Source of the DNA: Cohnella algarum
GTDB lineage: Bacteria > Bacillota > Bacilli > Paenibacillales > Paenibacillaceae
NCBI RefSeq assembly: GCF_016937515.1
Contig: NZ_JAFHKM010000002.1
Span: 4,893,001 to 4,957,000 of the forward strand
DNA: 64,000 nt
Direction of reading: 5' to 3'
Shown: positions 35,014-44,411 of the stretch, piece by piece
Layout: the number at the start of each line of letters is the position of its first letter
How positions within the stretch are numbered: the stretch's first letter is position 1
Translations under genes and position numbers: made by a program
The notes under the pieces: model-generated
What the model was told of the DNA's origin: nothing
What the model saw: only the letters and a program-made list of their open reading frames with translations
Database searches by the model: none

Positions 35014-35760
35014 TTACGGCTCGTAAATCATTTTCCGCGTCATCCCGCCGTCGACGGTCAAATTGATGCCGGTCACGAAGTCGTTGGCCGGATCGGTCAA
35101 ATAAAAGCAAGCCCGGACGATGTCGTCCGGCGTTCCGACCCGCCCGGCCGGATGCTGCTCATGATCCCGTTCGCGCAGAGCCGCGTAATCGCCGGTTTCG
35201 ATCCAGCCCGGGCTGACGGCGTTGACGCGAATCCGGTCGGGTCCCAGCGAAACGGCCAGCGCATGGGTCAGCGACGCGATCCCCCCTTTGGAGGCGGCGT
35301 AAGCTTCCGAATTCGCTTCGGACATCGCATGGCGCGTGGAGCAAATGTTGACGATGGAGCCGCCCCTTCCGCCTTCCTTCATTCGCTTTGCCGCTTCGCG
35401 GGAGCACAAAAACGTTCCGCGCAAATTAATCTGCAGCACGCGGTCCCACTCTTCGAGCTCCAATTCCAAAGGCGATTTCCATATGCCGATTCCGGCGTTG
35501 TTGATCAAAATATCGATCCGCCCGAACGCCGCGATCGCGGCGTCCATCCATTCCGCCGCCGTCTCCGGACGGGTCAAATCCCCGGCGACGAACGCCGCGC
35601 TGCCGCCGGAAGCCCCAATGTCGCGCGCCAGCTCGGCTCCGCCGCTGTCCTCCGTATCGCCCAACACGACGTTTGCCCCGCGCTCCGCGTAGGCCCGGGA
35701 CAGATGGCGGCCGATGCCGCCGGCCGCGCCGGTAACGACGACCGTACACTCCCGAAACAT
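35014..35760 (-). CDS. short-chain dehydrogenase/reductase (SDR)
   Basis: A 248-residue classical SDR. Nucleotide-binding TGAAGGIG, NNAG, the active site Ser-Tyr-Lys in ICSTRHAMSEANSEAYAASKGG, and VNAVSPGWIETGDY. The acidic residue after beta-2 (LGDTED) suggests NAD(H) rather than NADP(H). Substrate unknown. One base separates it from the MOSC gene upstream, and 66 from the nitroreductase downstream. GGAGG precedes the ATG. Confidence 0.9.
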   Translation of the reverse strand: MFRECTVVVTGAAGGIGRHLSRAYAERGANVVLGDTEDSGGAELARDIGASGGSAAFVAGDLTRPETAAEWMDAAIAAFGRIDILINNAGIGIWKSPLELELEEWDRVLQINLRGTFLCSREAAKRMKEGGRGGSIVNICSTRHAMSEANSEAYAASKGGIASLTHALAVSLGPDRIRVNAVSPGWIETGDYAALRERDHEQHPAGRVGTPDDIVRACFYLTDPANDFVTGINLTVDGGMTRKMIYEP

Positions 35761-35761
35761 A

Positions 35762-36430
35762 TCATCCCTCCCCGCTCAGCTTGCCCAGCCGGGCGCTCAA
35801 TTTATCCTTCCAGCCCTGGGACAGCGCATCCGCCTGAAGCACCCGGCGAATGCCTTCGGCATTCCCTTTGTCGAAAAACATGATCCGGTTCACTTCGGAG
35901 ACCGTCACGGCGCGCTCCGGACGATCGAGCAACACGAGCTCGCCGGCGTCGACCGCCCCCGTCTCCAGCACGCGAAAATAAAACCCCGTCGCTCCGGATT
36001 CCAGCACGAGCGCGGGAAGCTCGTCCAGCCCCCATTTCATCGCCAGCTTCCAGCACGGTTGGCGGGGCTGGCTGATCTGCAGCTTGACGGCCCCGAGCGC
36101 GTATACGTCCCCGATGCAAACGTCGGCTTCCGTCACGCGATCCAGCGTGAAATTTTCCCCGAACGCCCCGTAGTCGAGCTTGCGGCGAAGCACCTTTTCC
36201 CAATGTCCGTAATGGGCGCGGCTATACGCGCAAATCGCCCGGTCGGGTCCTCCGTGGTTGACCAGATCGGCCTGTTCGTCGCCCTGAAGTCCCGTCAGGC
36301 CAAGCCGCGTCGGTCCTTTCACCGCCTTTTTGAAAATGCCGGATTTCGTTTCCTTATTTTTGTATACCCCGGTTTCCGCCAGCGAAACATTGACCGAAAG
36401 CAGCGGAAAACGGACGGTTGCCGTCGACAT
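35762..36430 (-). CDS. MOSC domain protein (YiiM-like)
   Basis: A 222-residue MOSC-domain protein of the YiiM type, a sulfur-carrier domain related to the molybdenum-cofactor sulfurase C-terminus. Markers: GLTGLQGDEQADLVNHGGPDRAICAYSRAHY, YGAFGENFTLDRVTEADVCIGDVYALG, the conserved Cys in ISQPRQPCWKLA and the C-terminal dimer helix. YiiM reduces N-hydroxylated compounds using the molybdenum cofactor. The start is the ATG ending at 36430 after GGAGGGA; the frame is open upstream without homology. First gene of the operon. Confidence 0.9.
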   Translation of the reverse strand: MSTATVRFPLLSVNVSLAETGVYKNKETKSGIFKKAVKGPTRLGLTGLQGDEQADLVNHGGPDRAICAYSRAHYGHWEKVLRRKLDYGAFGENFTLDRVTEADVCIGDVYALGAVKLQISQPRQPCWKLAMKWGLDELPALVLESGATGFYFRVLETGAVDAGELVLLDRPERAVTVSEVNRIMFFDKGNAEGIRRVLQADALSQGWKDKLSARLGKLSGEG

Positions 36431-36532
36431 ATCGTTTCGTTCCCTCCATCCAATTCCGCTTGAAGTATAAGCGGCCGTCCCGCGTGCCACGATAGGTACG
36501 CAAGCGAACACGACGACCGGGAGGTGGTACGG

Positions 36533-36685
36533 TTGACTTCGTCCAAACGAAGAAAAGAGAGCGCCTGGAAAAGCCGCAAGCAAGCTCAGCATCCGCACGG
36601 GCCGATAACGTCGCTGCACGACCTGGCCCGGCAGGACGACGCGGGCAACGCTTCCGGGCAAGAGACGCCGCCGTCCGCCGAATAA
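36533..36685 (+). CDS. 50-residue basic protein, DUF6254-like
   Basis: A very short gene with a TTG start after GGGAGGTGG and its own strong terminator immediately downstream. It encodes a 50-residue, strongly basic protein whose N-terminus SSKRRKESAWKSRKQAQHPHGPITSLHDLA resembles a family of tiny Bacillales proteins that I recall as DUF6254 (pattern SK-x-x-KE..W..RK..Q.PHG). The function of that family is not known. It is divergent from the MOSC gene. Confidence 0.65.
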   Translation: MTSSKRRKESAWKSRKQAQHPHGPITSLHDLARQDDAGNASGQETPPSAE

Positions 36686-36695
36686 GGCGAATCGC

Positions 36696-36754
36696 GACGC
36701 GCGCATGTCCGGAAGGGCGCCATCGCCATTGCGGAGGCGCGCGTCCGTTTTTTT
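36696..36754 (+). terminator. terminator of the 50-residue-protein gene
   Basis: Perfect 9-bp arms GACGCGCGC (36696-36704) and GCGCGCGTC (36737-36745), an inner TCCG / CGGA pair, then seven T residues. From here to 36965 I see no gene. Confidence 0.8.
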
Positions 36755-36965
36755 CATCGAACGTCATCGTCATTTCATGCGTGCGTCGCCCTGCGGCAGC
36801 CGAAGACGCCGGTTTCCGCAAAGCAAAGTCCGTCTTGATGAAACCGTTCCCATCGACACCGGTACGCCTCCGCGCCGCCGCCGTTTCCGGAGGGAAGCGC
36901 TCCGCCTCCAGCCGAATCGCGAGGCCCATCTCCTCTTGCGAACGAGAGCGGGCGAATTTCCGGCG

Positions 36966-37694
<729 letters not shown>

Positions 37695-37851
37695 TGCCGC
37701 CATGACTCCTTCTGCCGCGAGTGGTGCTTCGCTTTTTTCTATAAATCTAGTTTATTTCATTACGGAACGCCTTTCCATACGAACAAATGTTTGCTATAAT
37801 AAAAACAAGAACATCCGTTCTGTATCCTTTTGGGCAAAGGTGGAATGATGG

Positions 37852-38082
37852 ATGGTAACCTGCGAACATTTCCGGTATTTGGAGCCTTCGAGGGGAACCC
37901 GCCCGTCACGAGATCTGACCTTCAAATTTTACTCCGACGGGAAGTTGATTATTGTCGACAACGATAACGGGCACATGGTAAACCCCCGCGAGCTGAGCGG
38001 GGGCAGTTACGATTTTTATGTGCGCCAGCGACTGGCCTTCATCCGGAGAGACCTTCAGGACAAAATCCGCAAATACGCTTGA
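37852..38082 (+). CDS. small conserved hypothetical protein
   Basis: A 76-residue protein, not recognised. It begins MVTCEHFRYLEPSRGTRPSRDLTFKFYSDGKLIIVDNDNGHMVNP and ends with a basic helix RQRLAFIRRDLQDKIRKYA. GGTGG is eight bases upstream of the ATG at 37852; two ATGs just before it are out of frame. Predicted cytoplasmic. Confidence 0.6.
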   Translation: MVTCEHFRYLEPSRGTRPSRDLTFKFYSDGKLIIVDNDNGHMVNPRELSGGSYDFYVRQRLAFIRRDLQDKIRKYA

Positions 38083-38089
38083 CGCCGCT

Positions 38090-38230
38090 CTACGAATTTT
38101 CGTTCTTGTCGATTTGGTTCAGGTTCGGAGGAAGCCGCGACATTTTGTTCAATTTCGGCGTAACGGCTTCCTCCTTCCGATTCGCTAGATTTTGCCTGTC
38201 GTCTGCTTTCGTGCTGCGATTTTTGGGCAT
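38090..38230 (-). CDS. 46-residue charged protein
   Basis: A small gene with an excellent AGGAGG eight bases before the ATG ending at 38230, encoding a 46-residue Lys/Asn/Arg-rich protein starting MPKNRSTKADDRQNLANRKEE. The frame is open upstream to 38305, but the ribosome binding site argues for the short version. Composition suggests a disordered or nucleic-acid-associated protein such as a small acid-soluble-spore-type peptide; that is inference only. It is convergent with the gene ending at 38082. Confidence 0.55.
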   Translation of the reverse strand: MPKNRSTKADDRQNLANRKEEAVTPKLNKMSRLPPNLNQIDKNENS

Positions 38231-38430
38231 CGTATTCGCCTCCTGTTTCCCCTTCTTTGGCATGATTTCACCATGCACCAACGTAGTGTGCCTCCTCCCC
38301 TTCATTTACAAACGCCCGATTCAAGGCGATAATGAATACATCCCGGTCGACCCGCCGACACTTTCCGTCAGGCGGATCGATATGCTGAATTAGCCAGACA
38401 TCCGACGTTTGGTTTGAAGGAGTCGAAAAT

Positions 38431-39177
38431 ATGAAGCAAAACATTTTGTTCGATCTGGACGATACGCTGATTTATTGCAACAAATATTTTCACGAAGTGT
38501 TGAAGCAATTCGCCGATGCGATGCTCGAATGGTTTTCGCCGTTCGGGGCGACGAGGGAAAGCATTGTCGAGAAGCATACGGAAATCGATATCGCCGGAGT
38601 CAAAGTACTCGGCTTCCAAAGCGAGCACTTTCCGCAATCGTTTGTCGATACGTACCGATTTTATGCCGGCCGGCATGGCGTGGACGTCGACGCCAAGCGC
38701 GAACAATGGCTGTGGCAGCTCGGAATCAGCGTTTACGACCACGAAGTCGAGCCTTATCCGCATATGGAGGAAACGCTGGAGACTTTGATTGCGGAGGGAC
38801 ATCGCCTTCATTTGTATACCGGGGGCGAGCCCGCGATTCAACGCCGGAAAATCGAACGAATGAGGCTCGAACGCTTTTTTCAGGACCGCATTTACGTTCG
38901 CCAGCACAAGAACACGACCGCTTTGCGCGCGATCCTCAAAAGCGGAAGATTCGATTTGGATCGCACCTGGATGATCGGCAATTCGCTGCGAACGGATGTC
39001 ATGCCGGCGCTCGAATGCGGCATTCACTCGATTTATTTGAAGCGGGAAGAAGAGTGGGCCTATAACGTCATCCCGATCGAAGCTTCGCCGCAAGGCGCGT
39101 TTATTACATTATCTTCGCTCAACGAAGTGCCTCCCGCCATCGGAAATTACTTGGTCAAAATGAAGGAACCGGGCTGA
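38431..39177 (+). CDS. HAD-family hydrolase
   Basis: A 248-residue haloacid-dehalogenase phosphatase. Motif I FDLDDTLIY (nucleophile Asp and acid Asp), motif II LYTGGE, the Lys-containing region RRKIERMRL, and motif IV MIGNSLRTDVMPALECG. A helical cap lies between motifs I and II. Substrate unknown. AAGGAG lies nine bases before the ATG. The terminator that follows begins inside its last codons. Confidence 0.87.
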   Translation: MKQNILFDLDDTLIYCNKYFHEVLKQFADAMLEWFSPFGATRESIVEKHTEIDIAGVKVLGFQSEHFPQSFVDTYRFYAGRHGVDVDAKREQWLWQLGISVYDHEVEPYPHMEETLETLIAEGHRLHLYTGGEPAIQRRKIERMRLERFFQDRIYVRQHKNTTALRAILKSGRFDLDRTWMIGNSLRTDVMPALECGIHSIYLKREEEWAYNVIPIEASPQGAFITLSSLNEVPPAIGNYLVKMKEPG

Positions 39178-39197
39178 AGTCGCTCCGGTTCCTTTTT
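39164..39197 (+). terminator. terminator of the HAD gene
   Basis: Stem AGGAACCGG / CCGGTTCCT followed by TTTTA. The upstream arm is part of the final codons of the HAD gene. Confidence 0.8.
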
Positions 39198-40293
39198 ATA
39201 ATTCCGATAATTTTTCAAAAATTTGCCGAACGCCGTCCGACCACTTCGGATCTTCGGCGTACGTACGGTTGAACCAGGCAAAAGGTTCGGCCCCCTCCGG
39301 CCTGCTCTTGCCCAGCTTGGCGATCAGCTTGGCGGCGATCGCGGAAGAATCCGCGATGTCGGTGTTGTAGTCCTGCCAGCTGTGAAACACGTTAAACGGA
39401 TTATTGGCGATTCGCTCCGCCCTTTCGTGCGATTTCGGCACAAAGCCCTGCTCCTGTCCGGTAATCGCAAACAGCAGCAGCGGATGCACGTCGTAGCGGC
39501 GGGCGCCCTCCACGATCGCTCCGAAATAAGGCTCGTCCGCCAGCATCGAATCGCGGCCGCGCAAATATTGCTTGACCGCTTCGGCATCGAACTCTTCGTA
39601 GGTCAGCCAGTCGGGCATGCCAGCATCTTCTTCGATCGGCGTTTGGACGGCCGCCGTCGCGGCCGGAGCCGGAACCGGCACGTTTGCCCGTTCCGCCCCC
39701 TGCCGGCTTTCGACCGAAATCATCGTGCCCGCCGCAAGCCCTCCCGCCAGCGCGAGCAGCGACAGAACGCCGATCGCCTGCCGACGCGGCGGAAAGAGCC
39801 TCCTCCCGACAGCCGCCGGTTCCGACTCTTCGGGCGCCAGGCTTCCCGCAAAACCGATCGTAGAAGCCGCGCGCCGATCGTCCGGCAGCGCCGCGGGCCG
39901 CTCCATCGCCGCCGCGGGAGAAGCCGTCCCGCCGCCGCTTATTCTCGCGGCGATTTCCCCGGCGCTCCAGCGCCCCGGAGAGCGCTCGTTCGCCCATCGC
40001 AACAGCGGCCCGACCAGATCGACTCCGAGCGGCCGCATCTCGGCGCAAGCGTCCAGCACGTCCTCCAGGCCGACCTCGCGCCGCTCTTTCACCAGGCAGC
40101 GCCGGATCAGCTCGTCGGCGAGCCGTTTGCGAACCGCTTCGGGCAAATCGGGCAGCCGTCGATACAAGGCGTTTCTAACCGCGTCCGCTACGATCTCCGC
40201 CTTGCGGCTGCCGGGCAAAGGCTCGTATTTGGTTTGGACATAACGGCGGATAACGCGAACATCCGTCGGCGACAGCAGCGCTGAGCTTTCCAT
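39196..40293 (-). CDS. single-pass membrane protein with glucosaminidase/lysozyme-like C-terminal domain
   Basis: A 365-residue protein. The N-terminal 130 residues are a cytoplasmic helical region I do not recognise (VRNALYRRLPDLPEAVRKRLADELI, LVGPLLRWANER), followed by a Pro/Ala-rich linker and one membrane segment (AIGVLSLLALAGGLAAGTMISV). The external C-terminus (YDVHPLLLFAITGQEQGFVP, ANNPFNVFHSWQDYNTDIADSSAIAAKLIAKL, FAWFNRTYAEDPKW) resembles lysozyme-like glucosaminidases, with a Glu in GQEQG as candidate acid. Probably acts on peptidoglycan. Start at the ATG ending at 40293 after GAAGGA. Confidence 0.7.
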   Translation of the reverse strand: MESSALLSPTDVRVIRRYVQTKYEPLPGSRKAEIVADAVRNALYRRLPDLPEAVRKRLADELIRRCLVKERREVGLEDVLDACAEMRPLGVDLVGPLLRWANERSPGRWSAGEIAARISGGGTASPAAAMERPAALPDDRRAASTIGFAGSLAPEESEPAAVGRRLFPPRRQAIGVLSLLALAGGLAAGTMISVESRQGAERANVPVPAPAATAAVQTPIEEDAGMPDWLTYEEFDAEAVKQYLRGRDSMLADEPYFGAIVEGARRYDVHPLLLFAITGQEQGFVPKSHERAERIANNPFNVFHSWQDYNTDIADSSAIAAKLIAKLGKSRPEGAEPFAWFNRTYAEDPKWSDGVRQIFEKLSEL

Positions 40294-40381
40294 CTTCGTC
40301 CTTCCCCCATCTTCCGTTCGGCTCTCCTTGTCCAAGTGTACCACAAAGGAAAGTTTTGGGGGAAGCGGGTCCCGGCCGCCT

Positions 40382-40699
40382 TCAGCCCGATACCGCGTTT
40401 GCGATCGCCGACTGCACCGGCCCGCTTCGCACGAAAGCTTCGATCTGTTCTTTTTCAAAAACCGTGAACTGGTACTCGCAATCGATGCCTTCGTCCTGCG
40501 GAACGATTTGGATCGGATCGCCTCCGTGCGTGCAAATGACGAGCGCCGTAAGATCGATCAAATCGTCCGGAACGGCGCTCCCCTCGGCCAGCTTGAACCG
40601 AAGCTCGACATCCACCCACATCGCGTCCCTGCGCTCGACTCGCGGCTCGAAGGATGCGAAACGCAATTCATGGAATCTTTCGTCTCCGTAACGGATCAT
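40382..40699 (-). CDS. hypothetical protein
   Basis: A 105-residue protein, not recognised: MIRYGDERFHELRFASFEPRVERRDAMWVDVELRFKLAEG and a C-terminal QFTVFEKEQIEAFV helix. Mixed alpha/beta, cytoplasmic. GAAGGGAGA lies nine bases before the ATG ending at 40699; a TTG upstream overlaps that site. No functional context. Confidence 0.65.
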   Translation of the reverse strand: MIRYGDERFHELRFASFEPRVERRDAMWVDVELRFKLAEGSAVPDDLIDLTALVICTHGGDPIQIVPQDEGIDCEYQFTVFEKEQIEAFVRSGPVQSAIANAVSG

Positions 40700-40759
40700 G
40701 CCGATTTCTCCCTTCAAACGGTACGGTCAATTTAGGACCTTGGAAGGCCTCTCTTTCGC

Positions 40760-40809
40760 AAAAATAAAGAGGCTGCTCCGGCGAGCGGCCGAAGCGCTCC
40801 GGAACAACC
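40760..40809 (-). terminator. terminator of gltD
   Basis: Minus-strand hairpin GGTTGTTCCGGAGCG paired with CGCTCGCCGGAGCAGCC (mismatched near the base), then TCTTTATTTTTG. About 30 bases past the gltD stop. Confidence 0.65.
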
Positions 40810-40839
40810 CCCGTCAATCCGTTTATGATTCCCGTCTTC

Positions 40840-42330
40840 TTACGGAAGCATCGTCGATCCCATCAAATACTTGTCGACTTCGCGAGCGGCTTCGCGGCCT
40901 TCGTTGATCGCCCACACGATGAGGCTTTGTCCTCGGCGCATGTCGCCGGCGGCGAACACTTTGTCGACGTTCGTCTTGTATTTGCCGTACGAAGCCTTCA
41001 CGTTGGAGCGGCGGTCCGTTTCAAGCTCAAGCTCGTCGATGATCGTCCGTTCCGGACCTTCGAAGCCGACGGCGACAAGCACGAGATCGGCCGGCCATAC
41101 TTTTTCGGTGCCCGGGATTTCCTCGTAAATTTTGCGGCCTTGCTCGTCCACGTAGCGGCGGATTTGCACGGTGTGAAGCTCCTTCACGTTGCCGTTCTCG
41201 TCGCCGACGAACTTCTTCGTAAGCACCGAGAACGCCCGCGGATCTTCGCCGTACAAAGCTTTCGCTTCTTCGTGCGCGTAGTCCAGCGTGTACACGTTCG
41301 GGAATTGCGGCCAAGGGTTGTTCACTTGATCGCGCGTCAGCGGCGCCTTCGCATGGGTGCCGAATTGGGTGACGCTTTCGCAGCCGTGACGAAGCGCGGT
41401 GGCCACGCAGTCGGTGCCCGTGTCGCCGCCGCCGATGACGATGACGTGCTTGCCTTTGCCGGAAATGTACGTGCCTTCGGCAAGGCCGGTATCGAGATAG
41501 CTCTTGATCGTCGAGTTCAGGTAATCCATTGCGGGGTAGATGCCCTTCAGATCCGCACCCTCGATGTTCCCCAGACCGCGAGCCCGGGTCGCCCCGCCGC
41601 ACAGCACGACGGAATCGAACTCCTCCAGCAGCTGCTTCGAGGAAATGTCTTTGCCGATTTCCGTGTTCGTCACGAACGTGATGCCTTCCGCGGCAAGCAA
41701 ATCCACGCGGCGCTGCACGATATCCTTCTCCAGCTTCATCGTCGGGATGCCGTAGGTGAGCAATCCGCCGAGGCGGTCCGCCCGTTCGTAGACGGTTACG
41801 GTGTGGCCGGCTTTGTTCAGTTGCGCCGCGGCGGCAAGGCCGGCCGGGCCGGAGCCGACGACGGCAACCTTCTTGCCCGTGCGCGTCTTCGGCGGCTGCG
41901 GAACGACCCAGCCTTCCTCGAACGCACGGTCGATAATGGCTTGTTCGATCGTCTTGATCGTGACCGGATCGCCGATCAGGCCGACCGTGCAGGAGCCTTC
42001 GCACGGAGCCGGGCAGACGCGTCCCGTAAACTCCGGAAAGTTGTTCGTCTTGGCAAGGCGTTCGTAAGCTTCCTTCCACAATCCCCGATACACGAGGTTG
42101 TTCCATTCCGGAATGAGGTTGTTGACCGGACAGCCCGAAGCGTTGCCCGCAAGCTCGATGCCGGTATGACAGTACGGGGTTCCGCAGTCCATGCAGCGGG
42201 CCCCTTGGGTGCGAAGCTGATCTTCGGAGAACATCCGGTGGAACTCGTTCCAGTCCTTAATGCGCTCTAGCGGATCGCGATCGCCCGGAAGCTCTCTTTT
42301 ATATTCCATAAAACCCGTAGGCGTCGACAT
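40840..42330 (-). CDS. gltD: glutamate synthase small (beta) subunit
   Basis: A 496-residue GltD, the FAD- and iron-sulfur-containing subunit that passes electrons from NADPH to the glutamine amidotransferase subunit GltB. The N-terminal cysteines for the 4Fe-4S clusters are visible ([42 protein letters not shown]), then FAD-binding [19 protein letters not shown] and NADPH-binding [18 protein letters not shown] lies eight bases before the ATG. GltB is not adjacent, so it is either elsewhere or this is a GltD-like subunit serving another partner. Confidence 0.93.
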   Translation of the reverse strand: MSTPTGFMEYKRELPGDRDPLERIKDWNEFHRMFSEDQLRTQGARCMDCGTPYCHTGIELAGNASGCPVNNLIPEWNNLVYRGLWKEAYERLAKTNNFPEFTGRVCPAPCEGSCTVGLIGDPVTIKTIEQAIIDRAFEEGWVVPQPPKTRTGKKVAVVGSGPAGLAAAAQLNKAGHTVTVYERADRLGGLLTYGIPTMKLEKDIVQRRVDLLAAEGITFVTNTEIGKDISSKQLLEEFDSVVLCGGATRARGLGNIEGADLKGIYPAMDYLNSTIKSYLDTGLAEGTYISGKGKHVIVIGGGDTGTDCVATALRHGCESVTQFGTHAKAPLTRDQVNNPWPQFPNVYTLDYAHEEAKALYGEDPRAFSVLTKKFVGDENGNVKELHTVQIRRYVDEQGRKIYEEIPGTEKVWPADLVLVAVGFEGPERTIIDELELETDRRSNVKASYGKYKTNVDKVFAAGDMRRGQSLIVWAINEGREAAREVDKYLMGSTMLP

Positions 42331-42379
42331 CTTTTATTCCTCCATCTGTCGATTGTTCACAAGTTCATCTTTTTGCTTA

Positions 42380-42399
42380 TTGATAGAAAATGCTATCAA
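42380..42399. promoter_or_regulatory. inverted repeat upstream of gltD
   Basis: TTGATAG, six bases, CTATCAA: a perfect 7-bp inverted repeat 50 bases before the gltD start. It has the T-n11-A shape of LysR-type sites and some likeness to TnrA/GlnR boxes, but matches neither exactly. Confidence 0.4.
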
Positions 42400-42450
42400 A
42401 CATTCCGATGACTCAGAATGGATTATCCTCTCAATAGTTTGCACTATTCT

Positions 42451-42948
42451 TCAACGGCTTTCATCGGCGGCGCGAACGTATTCGCAAAACGCGAACGGCC
42501 AGGCGTTTTTCTCGTCGGCGGCGACCGGCGTTCGGGAGACGAGGCGCCATGCCGACTTGTCGAATTCGGGAAAAAACGCGTCCCCGTCCACCTCGGCTTC
42601 GACTTCGGTCAAAAGCAGTCGGTCGGCCCGATCCAGCGTCTGTCGGTACACTTCCTCTCCCCCGATGACCATCAACGGTTCGCCGGCGTAGCGCTTCAGC
42701 GCCTCCTCGATCGACCGGACGAGAACGCAGCCCTCCGGCGTTTCCGCCATCGATCGCGACAAAACGACGTTCGTCCGGCCTTTCAGCGGCCGTTTTAGCG
42801 AACGAAACGTGCGGCTGCCCATCAGCACGGGCTTGCCCATCGTCTGCGCCGTGAAAAAGGCCATGTCCGCGGGCAGGCGCCATGGCAAGCCGTTGTCCGC
42901 GCCAATAACCCCGTTGCGGGCCACGGCGGCAATCAACGTGACGGACAT
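42451..42948 (-). CDS. folA: dihydrofolate reductase
   Basis: A 165-residue DHFR (also called dfrA), reducing dihydrofolate with NADPH. Motifs: LIAAVARNGVIGADNGLPWRLPADMAFF (active-site acid Asp), GKPVLMGSRTF, PLKGRTNVVLSR, VIGGEEVYRQTL and LTEVEAEVDGDAFFP. The ATG ending at 42948 has AGGGGG eight bases upstream; the GTG six bases earlier is too close. It lies about 50 bases after thyA, the usual pairing, since thymidylate synthesis produces dihydrofolate. Confidence 0.93.
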   Translation of the reverse strand: MSVTLIAAVARNGVIGADNGLPWRLPADMAFFTAQTMGKPVLMGSRTFRSLKRPLKGRTNVVLSRSMAETPEGCVLVRSIEEALKRYAGEPLMVIGGEEVYRQTLDRADRLLLTEVEAEVDGDAFFPEFDKSAWRLVSRTPVAADEKNAWPFAFCEYVRAADESR

Positions 42949-42998
42949 CCGCACGACCCCCTTTGATCAGTCAATAGTCCTATCATACCATAAAGGTC

Positions 42999-43793
42999 CT
43001 AAACTGCGACAGGTGCTTTAATGGAAGGATGATGCTTGTAGCCGACGAATTCGAAATCCTCGAACGCATAGTCGAAAATGCTGTCGGGCTTGCGCTTGAT
43101 GACGAGCTTCGGCAGTTCGAACGGTTCCCGCTCGAGCTGAAGCTTCACCTGCTCCAGGTGATTGCTGTAGATATGCACGTCTCCGCCGGACCAGATGAAT
43201 TCGCCGGGCTCCAGATCGCATTGCTGGGCCACCATATGGGTGAGCAGCGCGTACGAAGCGATGTTGAACGGAAGGCCTAAAAACGTATCGACCGAGCGCA
43301 TCGTCAGCATGCACGACAGCTTGCCGCCCGCCACGTAAAATTGAAAGACGAAATGGCACGGCGGCAGCTTCATTTGCTCGATTTCCGCCACGTTCCACGC
43401 GCTGACGATATGCCGCCGGGAATCCGGATTGCGCTTGATCGCCTCGATCACGTTGGCGATCTGGTCGATTTTCCGGCCGTCGGGAGCTTCCCACGCCCGC
43501 CACTGCGAGCCGTATACCGGTCCGAGATCGCCGTTTTCGTCCGCCCATTCGTCCCAAATCGAGACCCCGTTCTCCTTCAGATAGCGAATGTTCGTTTCCC
43601 CTTTTAAAAACCAAAGCAGCTCGTGAACGATCGACTTCAGGTGAAGGCGCTTCGTCGTCACGAGCGGAAATCCTTCGGACAGATCGAAACGAAGCTGACG
43701 CCCGAACACGCTGATCGTCCCCGTCCCCGTCCGGTCTTCCTTCTTCGTTCCATTCTCGAGAATATCCTTCAGCAATTCCAAATAGTTGCGCAA
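42999..43793 (-). CDS. thyA: thymidylate synthase
   Basis: A 264-residue ThyA, methylating dUMP to dTMP with methylene-tetrahydrofolate. Standard length. Motifs: [18 protein letters not shown], the catalytic Cys in [38 protein letters not shown] and [16 protein letters not shown]. The start is a TTG ending at 43793 eight bases after AAAGGTG, giving [12 protein letters not shown] as in other ThyA proteins. The longer frame includes unrelated residues overlapping the thioesterase gene. Confidence 0.95.
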   Translation of the reverse strand: MRNYLELLKDILENGTKKEDRTGTGTISVFGRQLRFDLSEGFPLVTTKRLHLKSIVHELLWFLKGETNIRYLKENGVSIWDEWADENGDLGPVYGSQWRAWEAPDGRKIDQIANVIEAIKRNPDSRRHIVSAWNVAEIEQMKLPPCHFVFQFYVAGGKLSCMLTMRSVDTFLGLPFNIASYALLTHMVAQQCDLEPGEFIWSGGDVHIYSNHLEQVKLQLEREPFELPKLVIKRKPDSIFDYAFEDFEFVGYKHHPSIKAPVAV

Positions 43794-43831
43794 ACCGAAC
43801 ACACCTTTTTTGTGTTTTATATCTAATTGTA

Positions 43832-44335
43832 TCACTCTCTGCGGTCTTCTGTCGACGAATAACGCTGCTGCCTCCGTATTTTTCGGGCCGCGTAACGCTC
43901 CGGCGCGCTCTCGAAAAGCTTGCGCTGCGCTTCCGTTTCGGGAACGACCTCCGGCACCTCGGCCGGCTTCCCGTTCTCGTCCACCGCGACGAACGTGCTG
44001 AACGCGGTGACCGTCACTCTGCGTTCGCCGGTTTCCAAATTTTCCGCCCTCACGACGCAGTACAGCTCCATCGAGGTGCGATGCGTCCACGTAACGAACG
44101 CTTCCAGCTCGATCGCTTCGCCCATACGCACGGGCGACATGAAGTCGAGACTGTCCGTCGAGGCGGTGACGACTCTCCTTCCGCAATGGCGCATCGCCGC
44201 GATGACGCAAATTTCGTCGATGTCCTGCATGAGCGAGCCGCCGAACATCGTGCCGTGGTAATTCGTGTCGCCGGGAAAAACCAGCCTCGTTTTAATGGAA
44301 CGGGACGAACTCATCTTTTTGGCGGGCAAATGCAT
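43832..44335 (-). CDS. acyl-CoA thioesterase (hotdog fold, YkhA-like)
   Basis: A 167-residue hotdog-fold acyl-CoA hydrolase. Family motifs are [37 protein letters not shown] and [19 protein letters not shown], then the [23 protein letters not shown] tail. It releases CoA from acyl-CoA esters in the cytoplasm. Start at the ATG ending at 44335, eight bases after AAGGAGG. It lies 38 bases upstream of thyA and may be co-transcribed with it. Confidence 0.9.
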   Translation of the reverse strand: MHLPAKKMSSSRSIKTRLVFPGDTNYHGTMFGGSLMQDIDEICVIAAMRHCGRRVVTASTDSLDFMSPVRMGEAIELEAFVTWTHRTSMELYCVVRAENLETGERRVTVTAFSTFVAVDENGKPAEVPEVVPETEAQRKLFESAPERYAARKIRRQQRYSSTEDRRE

Positions 44336-44359
44336 CGGAAATCCTCCTTGAGGTGCAGC

Positions 44360-44392
44360 AAAACCGCCCAACCGTAAAGATCGGGCGGTTTT
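44360..44392. terminator. terminator of the pdh operon
   Basis: Stem AAAACCGCCC / GGGCGGTTTT. The symmetrical sequence gives a T-tail on either strand. On the minus strand it is the first hairpin after pdhD. Confidence 0.85.
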
Positions 44393-44411
44393 GAACGAGT
44401 CAAAGGTTCAT

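Noticed and set aside
36354..36929. Minus-strand frame of 191 codons upstream of and overlapping the MOSC gene
   Set aside because: Its ATG abuts the only candidate binding site, it crosses the small plus-strand gene and its terminator, and the peptide has no family.
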